A stretch of 64,000 bases of DNA, taken from assembly GCF_015206895.1 (NCBI RefSeq), contig NZ_JADEXU010000014.1, forward strand, positions 1 through 64,000. Reading direction: 5' to 3'. This DNA is from Nostoc sp. LEGE 12450. Its GTDB lineage: Bacteria; Cyanobacteriota; Cyanobacteriia; Cyanobacteriales; Nostocaceae. The notes beneath the pieces were generated by a model. The model was not told the DNA's origin. It ran no database searches and saw only the letters and a program-made list of their open reading frames with translations. Below are positions 54,175 through 63,813 of this stretch, piece after piece (the first letter of the stretch is position 1; each line of letters starts with the position of its first letter). Made by a program: the position numbers and the translations under genes.

Positions 54175-55245
54175 ATGACTTCATCTGCGTCGTTTGACAC
54201 ATTAGAGTCTTTACAGGCGGATATCGCTGAATTGATCGCTCGTTTACCGACATTAAAAAATCGGCAACTTATTCAGCAAGCACTTGCTACTATTGTTCGT
54301 CTAGCTGATACCGAAATTGAGCGTCTCGATTGGAAAATATTGTCGGCTGCGTTAGCAGATATGGAACGCGGTTTCCAGCTTTTTTATGATTATCGACACG
54401 TTCGCAAAGTCACCATCTTCGGTTCTGCTCGTCTAGCGCCAGATACGCCAGAGTACCAAATGGCCCTTGAGTTTGCTCGCGCTGTTTCTCAACTAGGATT
54501 TATGGTGATGACCGGCGGTGGCGGTGGAATCATGCAGGCGGGTCACGAAGGTGCTGGACGAGAAAATTCCTTTGGATTAAATATTCAATTACCTTTTGAA
54601 CAAGAAGCAAACCCTTTTATAGAGGGCGATCCCAAGCTAATTATTTTCAAATATTTCTTTACTCGCAAGCTTTTTCTCCTCAAAGAAAGTGATGCTGTAG
54701 CTTTATTCCCGGGAGGCTTTGGCACTCAAGATGAAGCTTTTGAATGTATGACATTAAGCCAGAATGGTAAGTTTGGCCCAGTACCTCTAGTTTTAATTGA
54801 CCACCCTGGTGGTGATTACTGGCGGTCTTGGAGCGAATATATTGATAAGCAATTAGTCCAAAATGGTCTTGTCAGTCCTGAAGACCCCAGCCTTTACACG
54901 GTGACAGACAACCTGGATGTGGCTTGTGACGCTATTACTCGTTTTTACCAGGTTTATCACTCCTGTAGATATGTAGATGAGCAATTAGTCATCCGCCTGA
55001 AGACAGATATATCAGACTATCTTGTAGAGCAACTCAATGCTGATTTCAGTGACATTATTGTTAAAGGACGGATTGAAAAAAGTCAGGCATTACCTCAAGA
55101 AGCACAAGATGAAACGGTTGAATTACCCCGCCTCATTTTGTACTTCAATCAACGGGACTTGGGGCGTTTGTATCAGATGATTGCCACAATTAACCAAATG
55201 GGTAATGCTTCATCAGAAGATGCAGCACACCCAGAAAGAAAGTAG
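54175..55245 (+). CDS. LOG family protein (TIGR00730-like)
   Basis: 356 residues. Rossmann-fold LOG domain from about 75 to 260: VTIFGSARL, GFMVMTGGGGGIMQAGHEGA and the signature PGGFGTQDE near 179. LOG proteins cleave nucleoside monophosphates (cytokinin riboside monophosphate or AMP) to base plus ribose 5-phosphate; both motifs needed for that, GGGxGIM and PGGxGTxxE, are present. An N-terminal helical part (about 1-70) and a C-terminal extension after 265 make it longer than the plant-type enzymes; long cyanobacterial versions are usual. Cytoplasmic, single gene, followed by a weak hairpin. Confidence 0.9.
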   Translation: MTSSASFDTLESLQADIAELIARLPTLKNRQLIQQALATIVRLADTEIERLDWKILSAALADMERGFQLFYDYRHVRKVTIFGSARLAPDTPEYQMALEFARAVSQLGFMVMTGGGGGIMQAGHEGAGRENSFGLNIQLPFEQEANPFIEGDPKLIIFKYFFTRKLFLLKESDAVALFPGGFGTQDEAFECMTLSQNGKFGPVPLVLIDHPGGDYWRSWSEYIDKQLVQNGLVSPEDPSLYTVTDNLDVACDAITRFYQVYHSCRYVDEQLVIRLKTDISDYLVEQLNADFSDIIVKGRIEKSQALPQEAQDETVELPRLILYFNQRDLGRLYQMIATINQMGNASSEDAAHPERK

Positions 55246-55252
55246 AGTTTAG

Positions 55253-55270
55253 GGGTGGATTTTTCCACCC
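55253..55270 (+). terminator. Weak hairpin after LOG gene
   Basis: GGGTGGA at 55253-55259 and TCCACCC at 55264-55270 around TTTT, seven bases past the LOG stop. No clear T-run follows; weak terminator at best. Confidence 0.4.
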
Positions 55271-55377
55271 GTATCCCAATATTTTTGACAGGCTTCACAG
55301 GCTTATTGCCAGTTTAATATTTTTGGATCGCTAAAGATTTGACTCTATGAAAGCGACATAATTTAGTTGAAAAATTC

Positions 55378-55588
55378 AATTACCATCCAAATCAATCAGG
55401 CGTATAGTTCCCCAATACCACAAGCAATTAGTTTACTATTAGGACTAAAGAAAGACAACAGAAAAAATAGCATTTTTATTTTCTTGTATCGATTGCTTAA
55501 TTAAGTCTCCTCACCAATCCCATAAGTATACTTTGCCATCAAAGCTGCTGCTAGCAATCCATCACTGATTAGGACTAAAAGCAACTGA
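55378..55588 (-). pseudogene. WD40-repeat protein remnant
   Basis: Reading the minus strand gives SVAFSPNQ, stop, WIASSSFDGKVYLWDW, stop, GDLIKQSIQENKNAIFSVVF, then after frame changes FSPNSKLIACG and TIRLIDLDGN. These are two successive WD40 blades in the right order (usual forms VAFSPDGQWIAS..DGTVRLWD). At least three stops or frameshifts break it. WD40 proteins are abundant in Nostoc-type genomes; this is the leftover of one. Confidence 0.7.
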
Positions 55589-56114
55589 TTATACTCATTC
55601 GTTATGTCCTTTTTCCAGTAGTAAGTGTATGTGCGTACTTTGTGGTAGCCTGCGGACAGCCGCTCCGGTTTACGTTCAACAAAATAATTTTCACAACTCA
55701 GATAGGATTGCTATATTCACAGTTTCTATCAGGCTAGATAAACGAAAAAAATGTTGGATGATTTTGCTATCTTCATAATTTAATTGAGCTGATATGTCTG
55801 TTTTAGGATGACTTTGAAACAGGTATTGAAGAGAATTTTAGAATATATATAAATTATTATCATTTTTTTAAAAAAAAATGATGAAATATGAAGAGTCAAT
55901 TCGCTTTGCCTCCTTTATACTGGCTTTCAAGAGACGTGGCTCTCAGAGTCAGTCTTTTTTTGTCAAAAGTATAACTAAAATCATGTGATTCACCTTACTT
56001 TCAGATGCCTAATGCACCAGTTATTGTGACTCAATGCTGATCTGCTTAAAAAAGCGTGTATATTAGCACAGGAAATAATATAGAACATCCTAAACACATA
56101 TAGAGGAATAAAAT

Positions 56115-57437
56115 ATGCTGGAATTATTGGGTTCAGGTTTGGTGTCACTCTGGCTGGAAATGGCCGGGGTACAAATCAAGCCTCTAGATGCCTTAGATGC
56201 TTTAACTTGGCAAAGTAGTCCTGGCTTAGTTATTGCCCCTGATCCCAATCCAACTGGGGCAACTACGGTGCAGGAATATCTGAAAAAGCTCATTACATCA
56301 AAAGTGGTGGCGCAAAATCTGGCTGAGAGTCAGGGCATTTGGATGCAGTCGGGGCCAATGCTGATGGCAAACCACCAAGGAACAACACCTCTCCCTGCTG
56401 CCTCTTTAACCAAAATTGCCACTTCACTAGTTGCTTTGAAAACTTGGGGTCCAGATTACCAATTTGATACTTTGGTGAGTATCACTGGGCCAGTGGTAAA
56501 TGGAGTTGTGCAGGGCGATTTGGTGATTACAGGCGGTGGCGATCCTTTGTTTGTTTGGGAAGAAGCGATCGCTCTTGGTAATACTCTTAATAAAATGGGT
56601 ATTAAGCAGATAAAGGGAAATTTGATCATTAATGGCACTTTTGCCATGAATTTCCAACGGCAGCCGATGCTGGCAGGTATGATGCTCAAGCAAACGCTAA
56701 ATCGTGCAACTTGGGGCCGCCCTGCTATTTACATTCACTCAATCATGGCTAAGGGAACGCCCAAGCCTCAAGTTGTCATTTCGGGTACGGTGAAAGTTGA
56801 GGCACAACCAAACCCCCAACAAACTTTGTTACTGCGTCATCGCTCGTTACCCTTGAAGCAACTAATCAAGGAAATGAATGTTTACAGTAACAACGATATG
56901 GCAGAAATGCTAGCAGATTCAGTGGGAGGAGCAGCTGTAGTCCAATCCACTGCTGCTAATCTTGCGAGAGTGCCACAAGTGGAAATTCAGTTAATTAATG
57001 GTTCTGGACTAGGCCCCGAAAATCGCATTTCCCCCAGGGCTGCCTGTGCGATGTTGATGGCTATTCAAAGTGAGGCATCTTCCCATCAGCTAAATCTGGC
57101 TGACTTGTTCCCGATGTCTGGGTTTGATCACCGAGGAACGCTACACTCCCGACACATTCCTCTGTCTACTGTGATCAAAACTGGCACTCTTAGAGATGTG
57201 AGCGCTTTAGCAGGAGTTATGCCTACACGCGATCGCGGTTTGGTTTGGTTTGCTATTATCAATCGTGGGACAAATGTTTGGGGTTTGCGGACTGGACAAG
57301 ACCAACTACTGCAAAGTGTTGTTAAACAATTACAACTACCTCTCACCGTTCCTGTTAACCTCACTCCCCACTCAGCCATCAACTCTTTACCCCACCTAGG
57401 TGCAGCGAGTCGAAATGAAATTTTATTCAAAAGTTAG
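56115..57437 (+). CDS. dacB: D-Ala-D-Ala carboxypeptidase, PBP4 (S13) type
   Basis: 440 residues. The three active-site motifs are SLTK with Ser 97, YSNND, and KTGT with Lys before the end third; all intact. PBP4-type enzymes trim or open cross-links in peptidoglycan in the periplasm. The N-terminus is a hydrophobic stretch (LLGSGLVSLWLEMAGV) that may be an anchor rather than a cleaved signal. Relative to the E. coli enzyme there is little room for the large inserted domain, so it is a compact form. AGAGGAA precedes the ATG. Single gene. The tail after about 410 is Pro/Thr-rich. Confidence 0.92.
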   Translation: MLELLGSGLVSLWLEMAGVQIKPLDALDALTWQSSPGLVIAPDPNPTGATTVQEYLKKLITSKVVAQNLAESQGIWMQSGPMLMANHQGTTPLPAASLTKIATSLVALKTWGPDYQFDTLVSITGPVVNGVVQGDLVITGGGDPLFVWEEAIALGNTLNKMGIKQIKGNLIINGTFAMNFQRQPMLAGMMLKQTLNRATWGRPAIYIHSIMAKGTPKPQVVISGTVKVEAQPNPQQTLLLRHRSLPLKQLIKEMNVYSNNDMAEMLADSVGGAAVVQSTAANLARVPQVEIQLINGSGLGPENRISPRAACAMLMAIQSEASSHQLNLADLFPMSGFDHRGTLHSRHIPLSTVIKTGTLRDVSALAGVMPTRDRGLVWFAIINRGTNVWGLRTGQDQLLQSVVKQLQLPLTVPVNLTPHSAINSLPHLGAASRNEILFKS

Positions 57438-57753
57438 TTCATCATCCGATCGGGTTTTGAACCAAAAGTGAGCATGGGTGTCCCACATCTCCTTTTTATC
57501 GGTGTCACTACTTTGAAACTTCTAGTTTTGTTAGCAATCCAAAAGTTTTATTGATGGGTAAAAACCGAACTTGTAAAGGGTGAATGTCCATAATAGCTTT
57601 TGGGTTAAATTTTCTATTAACTTGATTATAGGTAACTCGTAAAATGCCTTAACTACAGTAGTGGGAAGAGCAGGCGAAACCTGAAGTAAAAATAACTGTA
57701 AATAGATTTGTCACGACTAAGCAACAATTAAGCTTATAAATTAGGTTGTGATT
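57438..57753. other. Spacer, nothing recognised
   Basis: About 315 bases between two same-strand genes, probably the HtrA promoter. No hairpin or repeat of note. Confidence 0.4.
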
Positions 57754-58971
57754 ATGCGATTTCCGAAATTACCCAGATCCATACGTCAACTCAGTAGTTA
57801 TGTTTTAGCGCTCGCGCTAGGAGTTGTGTTAACGGTTAGCACATTGCAGGTTTTGCCCTCCCAAGCCGAACCCGCACCCCCAATAACAGATGCAGATACT
57901 TCACAACTGATTGCCCAACGACAATCACCAGCCACGGCTGCGATCGGTACTAGTAGCTTTGTCACCGCAGCAGTGAATCGTGTTGGTTCAGCAGTTGTTC
58001 GCATTGATACTGAGCGAACAATTACTCGTCGCGTTGATCCATTTATGGAAGACCCATTTTTTCGTCGGTTTTTTGGTGATGGTTTCTCTCAACAAATGCC
58101 GCCTTCTGAGCAGTTACGCGGTTTAGGCTCAGGTTTCATTATTGACAAGAGCGGCTTAGTTATGACTAACGCTCATGTGGTCGATAAGGCTGATAAGGTA
58201 ACAGTCCGACTCAAAGATGGGCGCACCTTTGAAGGAAAAGTTCAAGGCATTGATGAAGTTACAGATTTGGCAGTAGTCAAGATTAACGCTGGTAACGATT
58301 TACCAGTCGCACCCTTGGGTTCTTCCACTAATGTCCAAGTCGGGGATTGGGCGATCGCAGTTGGTAATCCTTTAGGATTTGATAATACCGTTACTTTAGG
58401 AATTGTCAGTACGCTCAAACGTTCCAGCGCCCAAGTTGGCATTAGCGACAAACGCTTAGACTTCATTCAAACCGATGCCGCCATTAACCCAGGTAACTCT
58501 GGCGGGCCGCTATTAAATGGCCAAGGTGAAGTGATTGGCATTAACACAGCGATTCGTCCCGACGCGATGGGTATTGGGTTTGCCATTCCTATTGATAAAG
58601 CGAAAGCGATCGCAGCTCAACTGCAACGTGATGGCAAAGTTGCTCACCCCTATTTAGGCGTGCAAATGCTAACTTTAACACCCGATCTTGCCAAGCAAAA
58701 TAACACCGATCCCAACTCTCCTATTCAAATACCAGAAATTAATGGTGTTTTTGTAATGCGAGTAGTTCCCAATTCTCCAGCTGCATCTGCCGGTATCCGG
58801 CGCGGGGATGTAATTCTGCAAGTTGATGGTAAAGCTATTACCAGCGCAGAACAATTGCAGAATGTTGTGGAAGACAGTCGTCTTGGTCAAGTATTACAGG
58901 TGAAAGTGCAACGTGGTAATCAGACACAGCAGCTTTCAATCCGTACAGCCGAGTTGCAAAATGCTTCATAG
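57754..58971 (+). CDS. HtrA/Deg-family serine protease
   Basis: 405 residues from ATG 57754 (GTG 57748 is the alternative). The N-terminal hydrophobic stretch YVLALALGVVLTVSTLQVL is a signal or anchor. Trypsin-like triad His 141 (NAHVVD), Asp 171 (DLAVVKI), Ser 249 (GNSGGPL), then one PDZ domain (about 300-395, VFMRVVPNSPAASAGIRRGDVIL). The single PDZ and the length match cyanobacterial HhoA/HhoB/HtrA. It degrades or refolds damaged proteins in the periplasm or lumen. A compound repeat element follows at 58987. Confidence 0.95.
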   Translation: MRFPKLPRSIRQLSSYVLALALGVVLTVSTLQVLPSQAEPAPPITDADTSQLIAQRQSPATAAIGTSSFVTAAVNRVGSAVVRIDTERTITRRVDPFMEDPFFRRFFGDGFSQQMPPSEQLRGLGSGFIIDKSGLVMTNAHVVDKADKVTVRLKDGRTFEGKVQGIDEVTDLAVVKINAGNDLPVAPLGSSTNVQVGDWAIAVGNPLGFDNTVTLGIVSTLKRSSAQVGISDKRLDFIQTDAAINPGNSGGPLLNGQGEVIGINTAIRPDAMGIGFAIPIDKAKAIAAQLQRDGKVAHPYLGVQMLTLTPDLAKQNNTDPNSPIQIPEINGVFVMRVVPNSPAASAGIRRGDVILQVDGKAITSAEQLQNVVEDSRLGQVLQVKVQRGNQTQQLSIRTAELQNAS

Positions 58972-58986
58972 GAGCAATAGTTAAAG

Positions 58987-59104
58987 GGGCGGTTATGAAA
59001 CCGCGTCTACAGAAACAAAACCCACCTCCGTGGGTTTCAAACCCTTAATTTTTTCTTAGTCCGCGGAGGCGGACTTTGCCTGTGTAGCCGCGAATTCTAT
59101 TCGC
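58987..59104 (+). repeat. 118-bp compound palindromic element, copy 2
   Basis: Same element as 27445-27562 but in the opposite orientation: GGGCGG... to ...TTCGC with the same internal hairpins CCCACCTCCGTGGG and CCGCGGAGGCGG and the same length. The centre and the two internal hairpins are most alike; the ends diverge with paired changes that keep the stem. Confidence 0.85.
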
Positions 59105-59146
59105 TTAAAGCTGGGGTAAATTTCCATTTTGCTAATAGAGCCTAAA

Positions 59147-60049
59147 TCACTTACCAACAGCTAAGACTAGACCTTCATGGGCTAATACTGCTTCAGGAAA
59201 GGCTGATTTTATATCGACTTGAACCCGATCAAGAAAATCATCATGGTCATCTGGGTGATGATGAGAAATAGCTAGCCGTTGCACACCAGCATTTAAAGCT
59301 GCATTCACCGCAGCTTGCCAGAGTAAATCAGCAGAGTCATGGTTGTGAGACGTAGGGGGAGTGTAAGTGGCATTGGCAATCAGCAAATCAGCGCCTTTAA
59401 TAAACTCAAAAATCCGCTCTCGCTCCACTTCCTCGGCATTCTGGTGCAAATCCGTGACGTAGGCAACACTATAATCTTGCCAACTAACTCGGTAGCCAAC
59501 TGAGCGCTGAGTTTGATTGATTAATGCGGTTGTAATGATGACATCATCTAGCTTTACATCACTGTCTGGAGTCAGATTGTAAAACTGCAACTCCGACTGC
59601 ATTACCTGTAAAGGATAAGGAAAGTGGGGCTGGAGCATCTGATCGTACAGACATTGTTTGATTGAGGCACTATTTGAGGCAGCTGTGCCGTAAATATGAA
59701 AGCAATTTTCTCCAATAAATGCAGGAGCAAAAAAGGGAAACCCTTGAATTCGGTTTGATTGGCAGTTAGTAAAAAATAAATGGGCTTGTATTGGCTGTTG
59801 TAGTTCTTGCCAAGTTTTACCCAATATGCGTAAACCAGTGCCACCATCAAAAATCAAGCGTTTCCCGCCTACAGCCATTTCTACACAAGCTGTATTACCA
59901 CCATAGCGGTTGGTGCTGGTGTCTGGAGTAGGAATCAAACCCCGTACACCCCAAAATTGCACAATAAACTCACCTGCTGGGCTACTTGGCACGGTAGCAG
60001 ACTTTTCAGGTATGTAGCTCTGGGAATCCGACAACTCAAAATTTGACAT
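59147..60049 (-). CDS. MBL-fold protein lacking the HxHxDH metal motif
   Basis: 300 residues, with AAGGAA just before the ATG. The family start FWGVRGLIPTPDTSTNRYGGNTACVEM and IFDGGTGLR is that of a cyanobacterial metallo-beta-lactamase-fold hydrolase. Where relatives have LFLSHTHWDHIQGFPFF, this one reads LFFTNCQSNRIQGFPFF: the four metal ligands at about 95-100 are gone, while later His-rich segments (SHNHDSADLL and SHHHPDDHDD) remain. It is thus probably not a two-metal hydrolase and may be a binding protein. Eleven bases separate it from panD, so both are likely on one RNA. Frame and flanks are intact, so this is not a recent wreck. Confidence 0.88.
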   Translation of the reverse strand: MSNFELSDSQSYIPEKSATVPSSPAGEFIVQFWGVRGLIPTPDTSTNRYGGNTACVEMAVGGKRLIFDGGTGLRILGKTWQELQQPIQAHLFFTNCQSNRIQGFPFFAPAFIGENCFHIYGTAASNSASIKQCLYDQMLQPHFPYPLQVMQSELQFYNLTPDSDVKLDDVIITTALINQTQRSVGYRVSWQDYSVAYVTDLHQNAEEVERERIFEFIKGADLLIANATYTPPTSHNHDSADLLWQAAVNAALNAGVQRLAISHHHPDDHDDFLDRVQVDIKSAFPEAVLAHEGLVLAVGK

Positions 60050-60060
60050 TTTCCTTCAAA

Positions 60061-60444
60061 TTAGACCTTAACGAGCAGGTCATCGTAGCGCCGAACTTCC
60101 AACAGCCTGTTTTTTTCGTCCACAATGACTACCGTAGGAGAGTAATTTTTTAACTCTTCTGGAGTGAACTGCCCGTAAGTCATTATAATCAAGCGATCGC
60201 CAATAATGCCTAGACGTGCCGCACCCCCATTTAGCTCAATTATCCCTGAATGGGCTGGAGCCGGGATCGCATAAGTAATAAAACGCTGACCGTTGGCACT
60301 ATTAACTACTTGCACTTGCTCATAAGGTAAGATCCCAGCTTTTTCCAAAAGGATTTCATCGATGCTGATACTACCCACGTAGTTGATATTCGCCCCCGTA
60401 AGGGTGCAATTATGAATTTTTGCCAAAAGGAGAGTACGCTGCAT
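60061..60444 (-). CDS. panD: Aspartate 1-decarboxylase
   Basis: 127 residues, the normal length. The enzyme makes beta-alanine from aspartate for pantothenate and coenzyme A. The precursor is cut by itself between Gly 24 and Ser 25 in NYVGSISID, leaving a pyruvoyl group on Ser; [19 protein letters not shown] and [19 protein letters not shown] are further signatures. Cytoplasmic tetramer. It is followed by the degenerate MBL-fold gene and lies 137 bases downstream of ppa on the same strand. Nothing is missing. Confidence 0.97.
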   Translation of the reverse strand: MQRTLLLAKIHNCTLTGANINYVGSISIDEILLEKAGILPYEQVQVVNSANGQRFITYAIPAPAHSGIIELNGGAARLGIIGDRLIIMTYGQFTPEELKNYSPTVVIVDEKNRLLEVRRYDDLLVKV

Positions 60445-60581
60445 TTTGGTTTAGGATTTAGTGGCAGTTTCGTAACAAACGAAATTTATGAGTAGAGACA
60501 CGATTAAATCGCGTCTGTAAAGGAGTTAGGATTGAGGAATAAAAATTTATAACTCTTAACTCCTAACTCCTAACTCTTCTA

Positions 60582-61094
60582 TTATCCTCTATAAGCTTTG
60601 ACGGATTTTTCTACTAAAGCTGCAACCTTGTCCACATCTTGCCAACCGAGAATTTCAGTCACCTTTTTTTCCAAATTTTTATAACTACGGAAAAATTCGG
60701 CAATTTCATCTAAGCGGTGTGGCGCTACATCTTTCAGGGATTTTACCTGAGTGTAGCGGGGATCTTTGTCAGGAACACAAAGGATTTTTTCATCGCGATC
60801 GCCACCGTCAATCATCTCCAAGAAGCCAATTGGTCGTGCAGCAATAATACAGCCTGGAAAGGTTGGCTCGTCAATTATGACCATACCATCTAGGGGATCG
60901 CCATCTTCAGCTAAAGTATTGGGTACAAAGCCGTAGTCATAAGGATATTTTACCGAGGAATAAAGTACTCGGTCTAGAGCAAAAGCTTCTAGTTCCTTGT
61001 CGTATTCGTATTTATTTTTACTTCCGCCAGTAATTTCAATCAGAACGTTGATTAAACCAGGTTTCGGTTGGGCAGGAATACGAGATAAATCCAC
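60582..61094 (-). CDS. ppa: Inorganic pyrophosphatase
   Basis: 170 residues, family I soluble enzyme. Metal-binding [11 protein letters not shown] and the segments [18 protein letters not shown] and [13 protein letters not shown] carry the Asp, Lys, Tyr and Arg residues of the active site. It hydrolyses pyrophosphate from biosynthesis and is housekeeping. The spacer to panD holds a palindrome copy (60496-60516) and ACTCCTA heptads (60551-60575). Confidence 0.97.
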   Translation of the reverse strand: MDLSRIPAQPKPGLINVLIEITGGSKNKYEYDKELEAFALDRVLYSSVKYPYDYGFVPNTLAEDGDPLDGMVIIDEPTFPGCIIAARPIGFLEMIDGGDRDEKILCVPDKDPRYTQVKSLKDVAPHRLDEIAEFFRSYKNLEKKVTEILGWQDVDKVAALVEKSVKAYRG

Positions 61095-61652
61095 AAAAAA
61101 GTCCTCTGATAACAGTGAATCATGGGGGCACTCAGTCAGCTTCGCTCCCCGTGTAGAATTTTAGGGCAATTATGGATCTCTTCCCAAGGTATTCGTTCTA
61201 TGAGGCGAGGCATTGGACAGAAGAGGCAGAGAGCTAGGGGGAAGGGTGCAGAGGGAAATGAAGAAGCAGGGGAGCAGGGAGCAAGCGGGAAAAGGGGAAA
61301 CTTTCTCCCCTCCCCCAATACGGTTCAGTTAGGGGCGACTGGACTGGCAAAAATTTTGAGTTTTCGAGACGCGATAAATCGCCGTCTCTACAAGTGTTTT
61401 GGTCTTATCTGAACTGTATTGCACCCTGCCCTTCTATCTCTTTTCCATCTCCCTTTCTCCCCACTGCTCTAAAAAATGGAAAAAGCGTTGCGAAGTTACT
61501 TCGCAACGCTTTTTCCAAGAGGGTATTACTCTCTCCCGCCCTTGATTGCTGTTGGAGGCATTTCTGCCCCTACTCTGTCAAGACACCCGAAACCTGGAGT
61601 CACACTATATAAATTCAGGTTATTCCTGATGAAATGCTACTGGAAAACTTTA
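61095..61652. other. Spacer of repeats and a strong hairpin
   Basis: Holds GGGAGCAGG-type heptads (about 61218-61290), a copy of the GAGACGCGAT palindrome (61366-61388) and the 19-base hairpin at 61477-61517. No supported gene. The ppa promoter is within the first 100 bases. Confidence 0.6.
61477..61517 (-). terminator. 19-bp perfect terminator hairpin
   Basis: TGGAAAAAGCGTTGCGAAG at 61477-61495 pairs exactly with 61499-61517 around TTA. On the minus strand it is followed by TTTTTT, so it should end the transcript of the small membrane-protein gene at 61653-61841. One of the longest perfect stems in the window. Confidence 0.75.
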
Positions 61653-61841
61653 TCAATCTTTACTTCCTTGTAGGTTTTGGATCAGGGGTTGCTGGTTATT
61701 TTGAACATTAGTTGAAGAATAGTGGGCAATGACAAATACGGGTAGGGTAAGAGTCAATAGAGCGATCGCAGTTCCCACAATGTCTGCCAAACGTTGGGAA
61801 TATGTGTCGGTAGAATTGGCAGACTGGCTATTTGAATTCAT
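61653..61841 (-). CDS. Small single-span membrane protein
   Basis: 62 residues. A hydrophilic Ser/Asn-rich start, then YSQRLADIVGTAIALLTLTLPVFVIAHYSS with one clear membrane span, then a polar tail. The QRLADIVGTAIALLTL segment looks conserved in Nostoc-type genomes, but no function is known. A strong terminator follows on the same strand, which supports it as a real transcript. No ribosome site is evident. Isolated between repeats. Confidence 0.65.
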   Translation of the reverse strand: MNSNSQSANSTDTYSQRLADIVGTAIALLTLTLPVFVIAHYSSTNVQNNQQPLIQNLQGSKD

Positions 61842-62733
61842 ACAAAATTGAAGTTATTCGTAACACTGTGTAGGTCTACTCTCTGATTGAGAGTCTTAAT
61901 GCTATGTTAGCTATTTTTAAACTGTAAAATGTGTAGCATCCTACAATTTAAACCAGTTATACAACTGTCATAATAGCCTTTTTATACAGGGAGTTCTTAA
62001 TACAAAGTTACAAGTAAACAAATCATGTTTTATTTTGTAATTAATATTTTCAGATGTTTCCCTGTATAGTGTAATGGTTTGCATACGCAAAGCCAAATTT
62101 GACAGCATCATAAATTACATTTTTTCGCTGCTTAAAGATTAATTAGCAAAACATATTTGTCTGATACTTCATGATTATAACATCCTAAAATGCCTTTGAT
62201 AAGGTCATTTTACTGGAATTGTTAATTTGTGATACAGGACACAAAACCGCGAAAGCACTGAATATCTATCAATGGTTTCGATTGTTATCCAGTAGTTATA
62301 CACACAAATATTTGACACCAAAGAAGAAATGGTAGGAATGTTTTTTATAACCAATCATAATTCCCGAAGAAATACAGATGCATTAACTGTGTTGGGCAGC
62401 ATGAATTCAGTGATAACACTAAACAAATATTTCAGAATTCAAATCTTAATATCTATGTAATGTCACTGCATTTTTGTCAATCTATATATAGGTAGAGTAA
62501 ATAATATTTTAGAAGGTAGCGTATCAGCTAAAAAAACCGCCACTAAATATAATAGGGCGGTCTGGTTAAGCAATCGGAGGGTAATTACAGATTACTCTGC
62601 TAATAATTGAAATTGCTGTAACGAAGTTTGCACTAAATTGGGCATGAAGAAGTGGCAGAGAAGCAGGGGTAAGGGGTGCAGAGAGAGAGGAATTTTCCCC
62701 CTACTCTCTTGCTTCTTCCCCAGTTACCAGTTC
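61842..62733. other. Long AT-rich spacer
   Basis: About 890 bases. Apart from the terminator at 62536-62561 and G-rich heptads around 62645-62695, I see no gene, repeat or RNA motif. The minus-strand membrane-protein promoter should lie near 61850-61950. Confidence 0.45.
62536..62561 (-). terminator. Intrinsic terminator of the DUF362 gene
   Basis: ACCGCC at 62536-62541 and GGCGGT at 62556-62561 with a 14-base loop; on the minus strand the stem runs into a run of T. It lies about 170 bases after the DUF362 stop. Confidence 0.55.
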
Positions 62734-63705
62734 TTAGTTCCTTCCGTAAACACTAATTGGTTCTTTGATAAATCGGGTGTAAAGATGCTTAAAGGTAGAC
62801 TTAATTACGCGAGGCATACCAAAATCAATGGGCATCAACTTGTCTGGTAGCCGCCAATCTTCTATTTTTAATAAGTCAGGATTTAAATGTGGAAATTCGA
62901 TAGCAGCAAGTTCTGGACAAACTCCTAGCCTTTGAGAAGCTGCAACTGTAGGTACTTGTTCAGGAGGAACATTGAGAATTTCTACCATTGCCCGATCTAA
63001 GGCAAATATATCTGATGCGGCTGCTAAAATTCCTAGTTGGCGAGGTTCACCATTACTAGGGCCATTTCCTTCATGACCGATGATGCCATCTAATATGGTT
63101 AAGTTAGGGTTAATTGCTCTAGCAGTTTCTACTAACATTTCACCAAATCTATTCGCATCTTTTCCGGCTTCCATGTGCCACCAAGCTTTCATTTTGCCAG
63201 GGACGCAACCAAACAAGTTTTTTACACCCAGTGTTAATGTCAACTGGGCATGAGATTTAACTTTAGGTAGATTAATCACTACATCTGCTTCCATTGCTTC
63301 TTTAGACAGTCGCAGATGGTTAAAATTATCACTAATTGTTTGGTAACGCTGACCGTGAAAATCGATGATGGGAAGATTGAGTTCTTCTAAAATAGGCAGA
63401 TAGCCGTTTGCTATTGCTACGCCCTTGGCACTACCAAAAGCAGGACTATCACCCAAAAAGGGCTTACCGCCAACCTCAATTACCATCTGAGCAACTTCGT
63501 AAACTAGTTCGGCACGGGTGATACACTCTTTACCAGGACGTGACCCTGTAAGTAAATTAGGCTTGAGTAAAACGCGATCGCCTTTTTTTACAAATGCTGC
63601 CATACCTCCAAAAGGTTCCAGCAGTGTGACTAGAGATTCTCGTAAAGCCTCTCGTTCATAAGATGTAGCCCGAATTAGACTAACAGATGGTTTTTGAGTC
63701 TGCAT
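62734..63705 (-). CDS. DUF362 protein
   Basis: 323 residues from the ATG at 63705; the frame continues upstream for 34 codons through a heptad repeat and is not trusted. GDRVLLKPNLLTGSRPGKECITR and LPKVKSHAQLTLTLGVKNLFG are the two DUF362 hallmarks; the ILDGIIGHEGNGPSNGEPRQLG part is also typical. The family often carries ferredoxin-like clusters at the C-terminus, which are absent here. Role unknown; some relatives are linked to iron-sulfur or cobalamin biology. Single gene, 108 bases downstream of fumC on the same strand. Confidence 0.9.
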   Translation of the reverse strand: MQTQKPSVSLIRATSYEREALRESLVTLLEPFGGMAAFVKKGDRVLLKPNLLTGSRPGKECITRAELVYEVAQMVIEVGGKPFLGDSPAFGSAKGVAIANGYLPILEELNLPIIDFHGQRYQTISDNFNHLRLSKEAMEADVVINLPKVKSHAQLTLTLGVKNLFGCVPGKMKAWWHMEAGKDANRFGEMLVETARAINPNLTILDGIIGHEGNGPSNGEPRQLGILAAASDIFALDRAMVEILNVPPEQVPTVAASQRLGVCPELAAIEFPHLNPDLLKIEDWRLPDKLMPIDFGMPRVIKSTFKHLYTRFIKEPISVYGRN

Positions 63706-63813
63706 AGATTGGGGAATGGGGAATGGGGAAGAAGCAAGGGAGCAGGGAGTAGGGGGAGAACTATTAATTATTGTCCAATGCCCCATACCCAATGTCCAAT
63801 GCCCCATAATCTA

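Larger units (their letters stand above)
55246..56114. other. Long spacer with WD40 remnant
   Basis: About 870 bases. It starts with a seven-base hairpin (55253-55270), holds a decayed WD40 fragment (55378-55588, minus) and is otherwise AT-rich with no further frame or repeat I could recognise. The end carries the GAGGAA ribosome site of the carboxypeptidase gene. Confidence 0.5.

Noticed and set aside
63706-63807. N-terminal extension of the DUF362 protein
   Set aside because: The 34 residues are encoded by heptad repeats and precede the conserved start.
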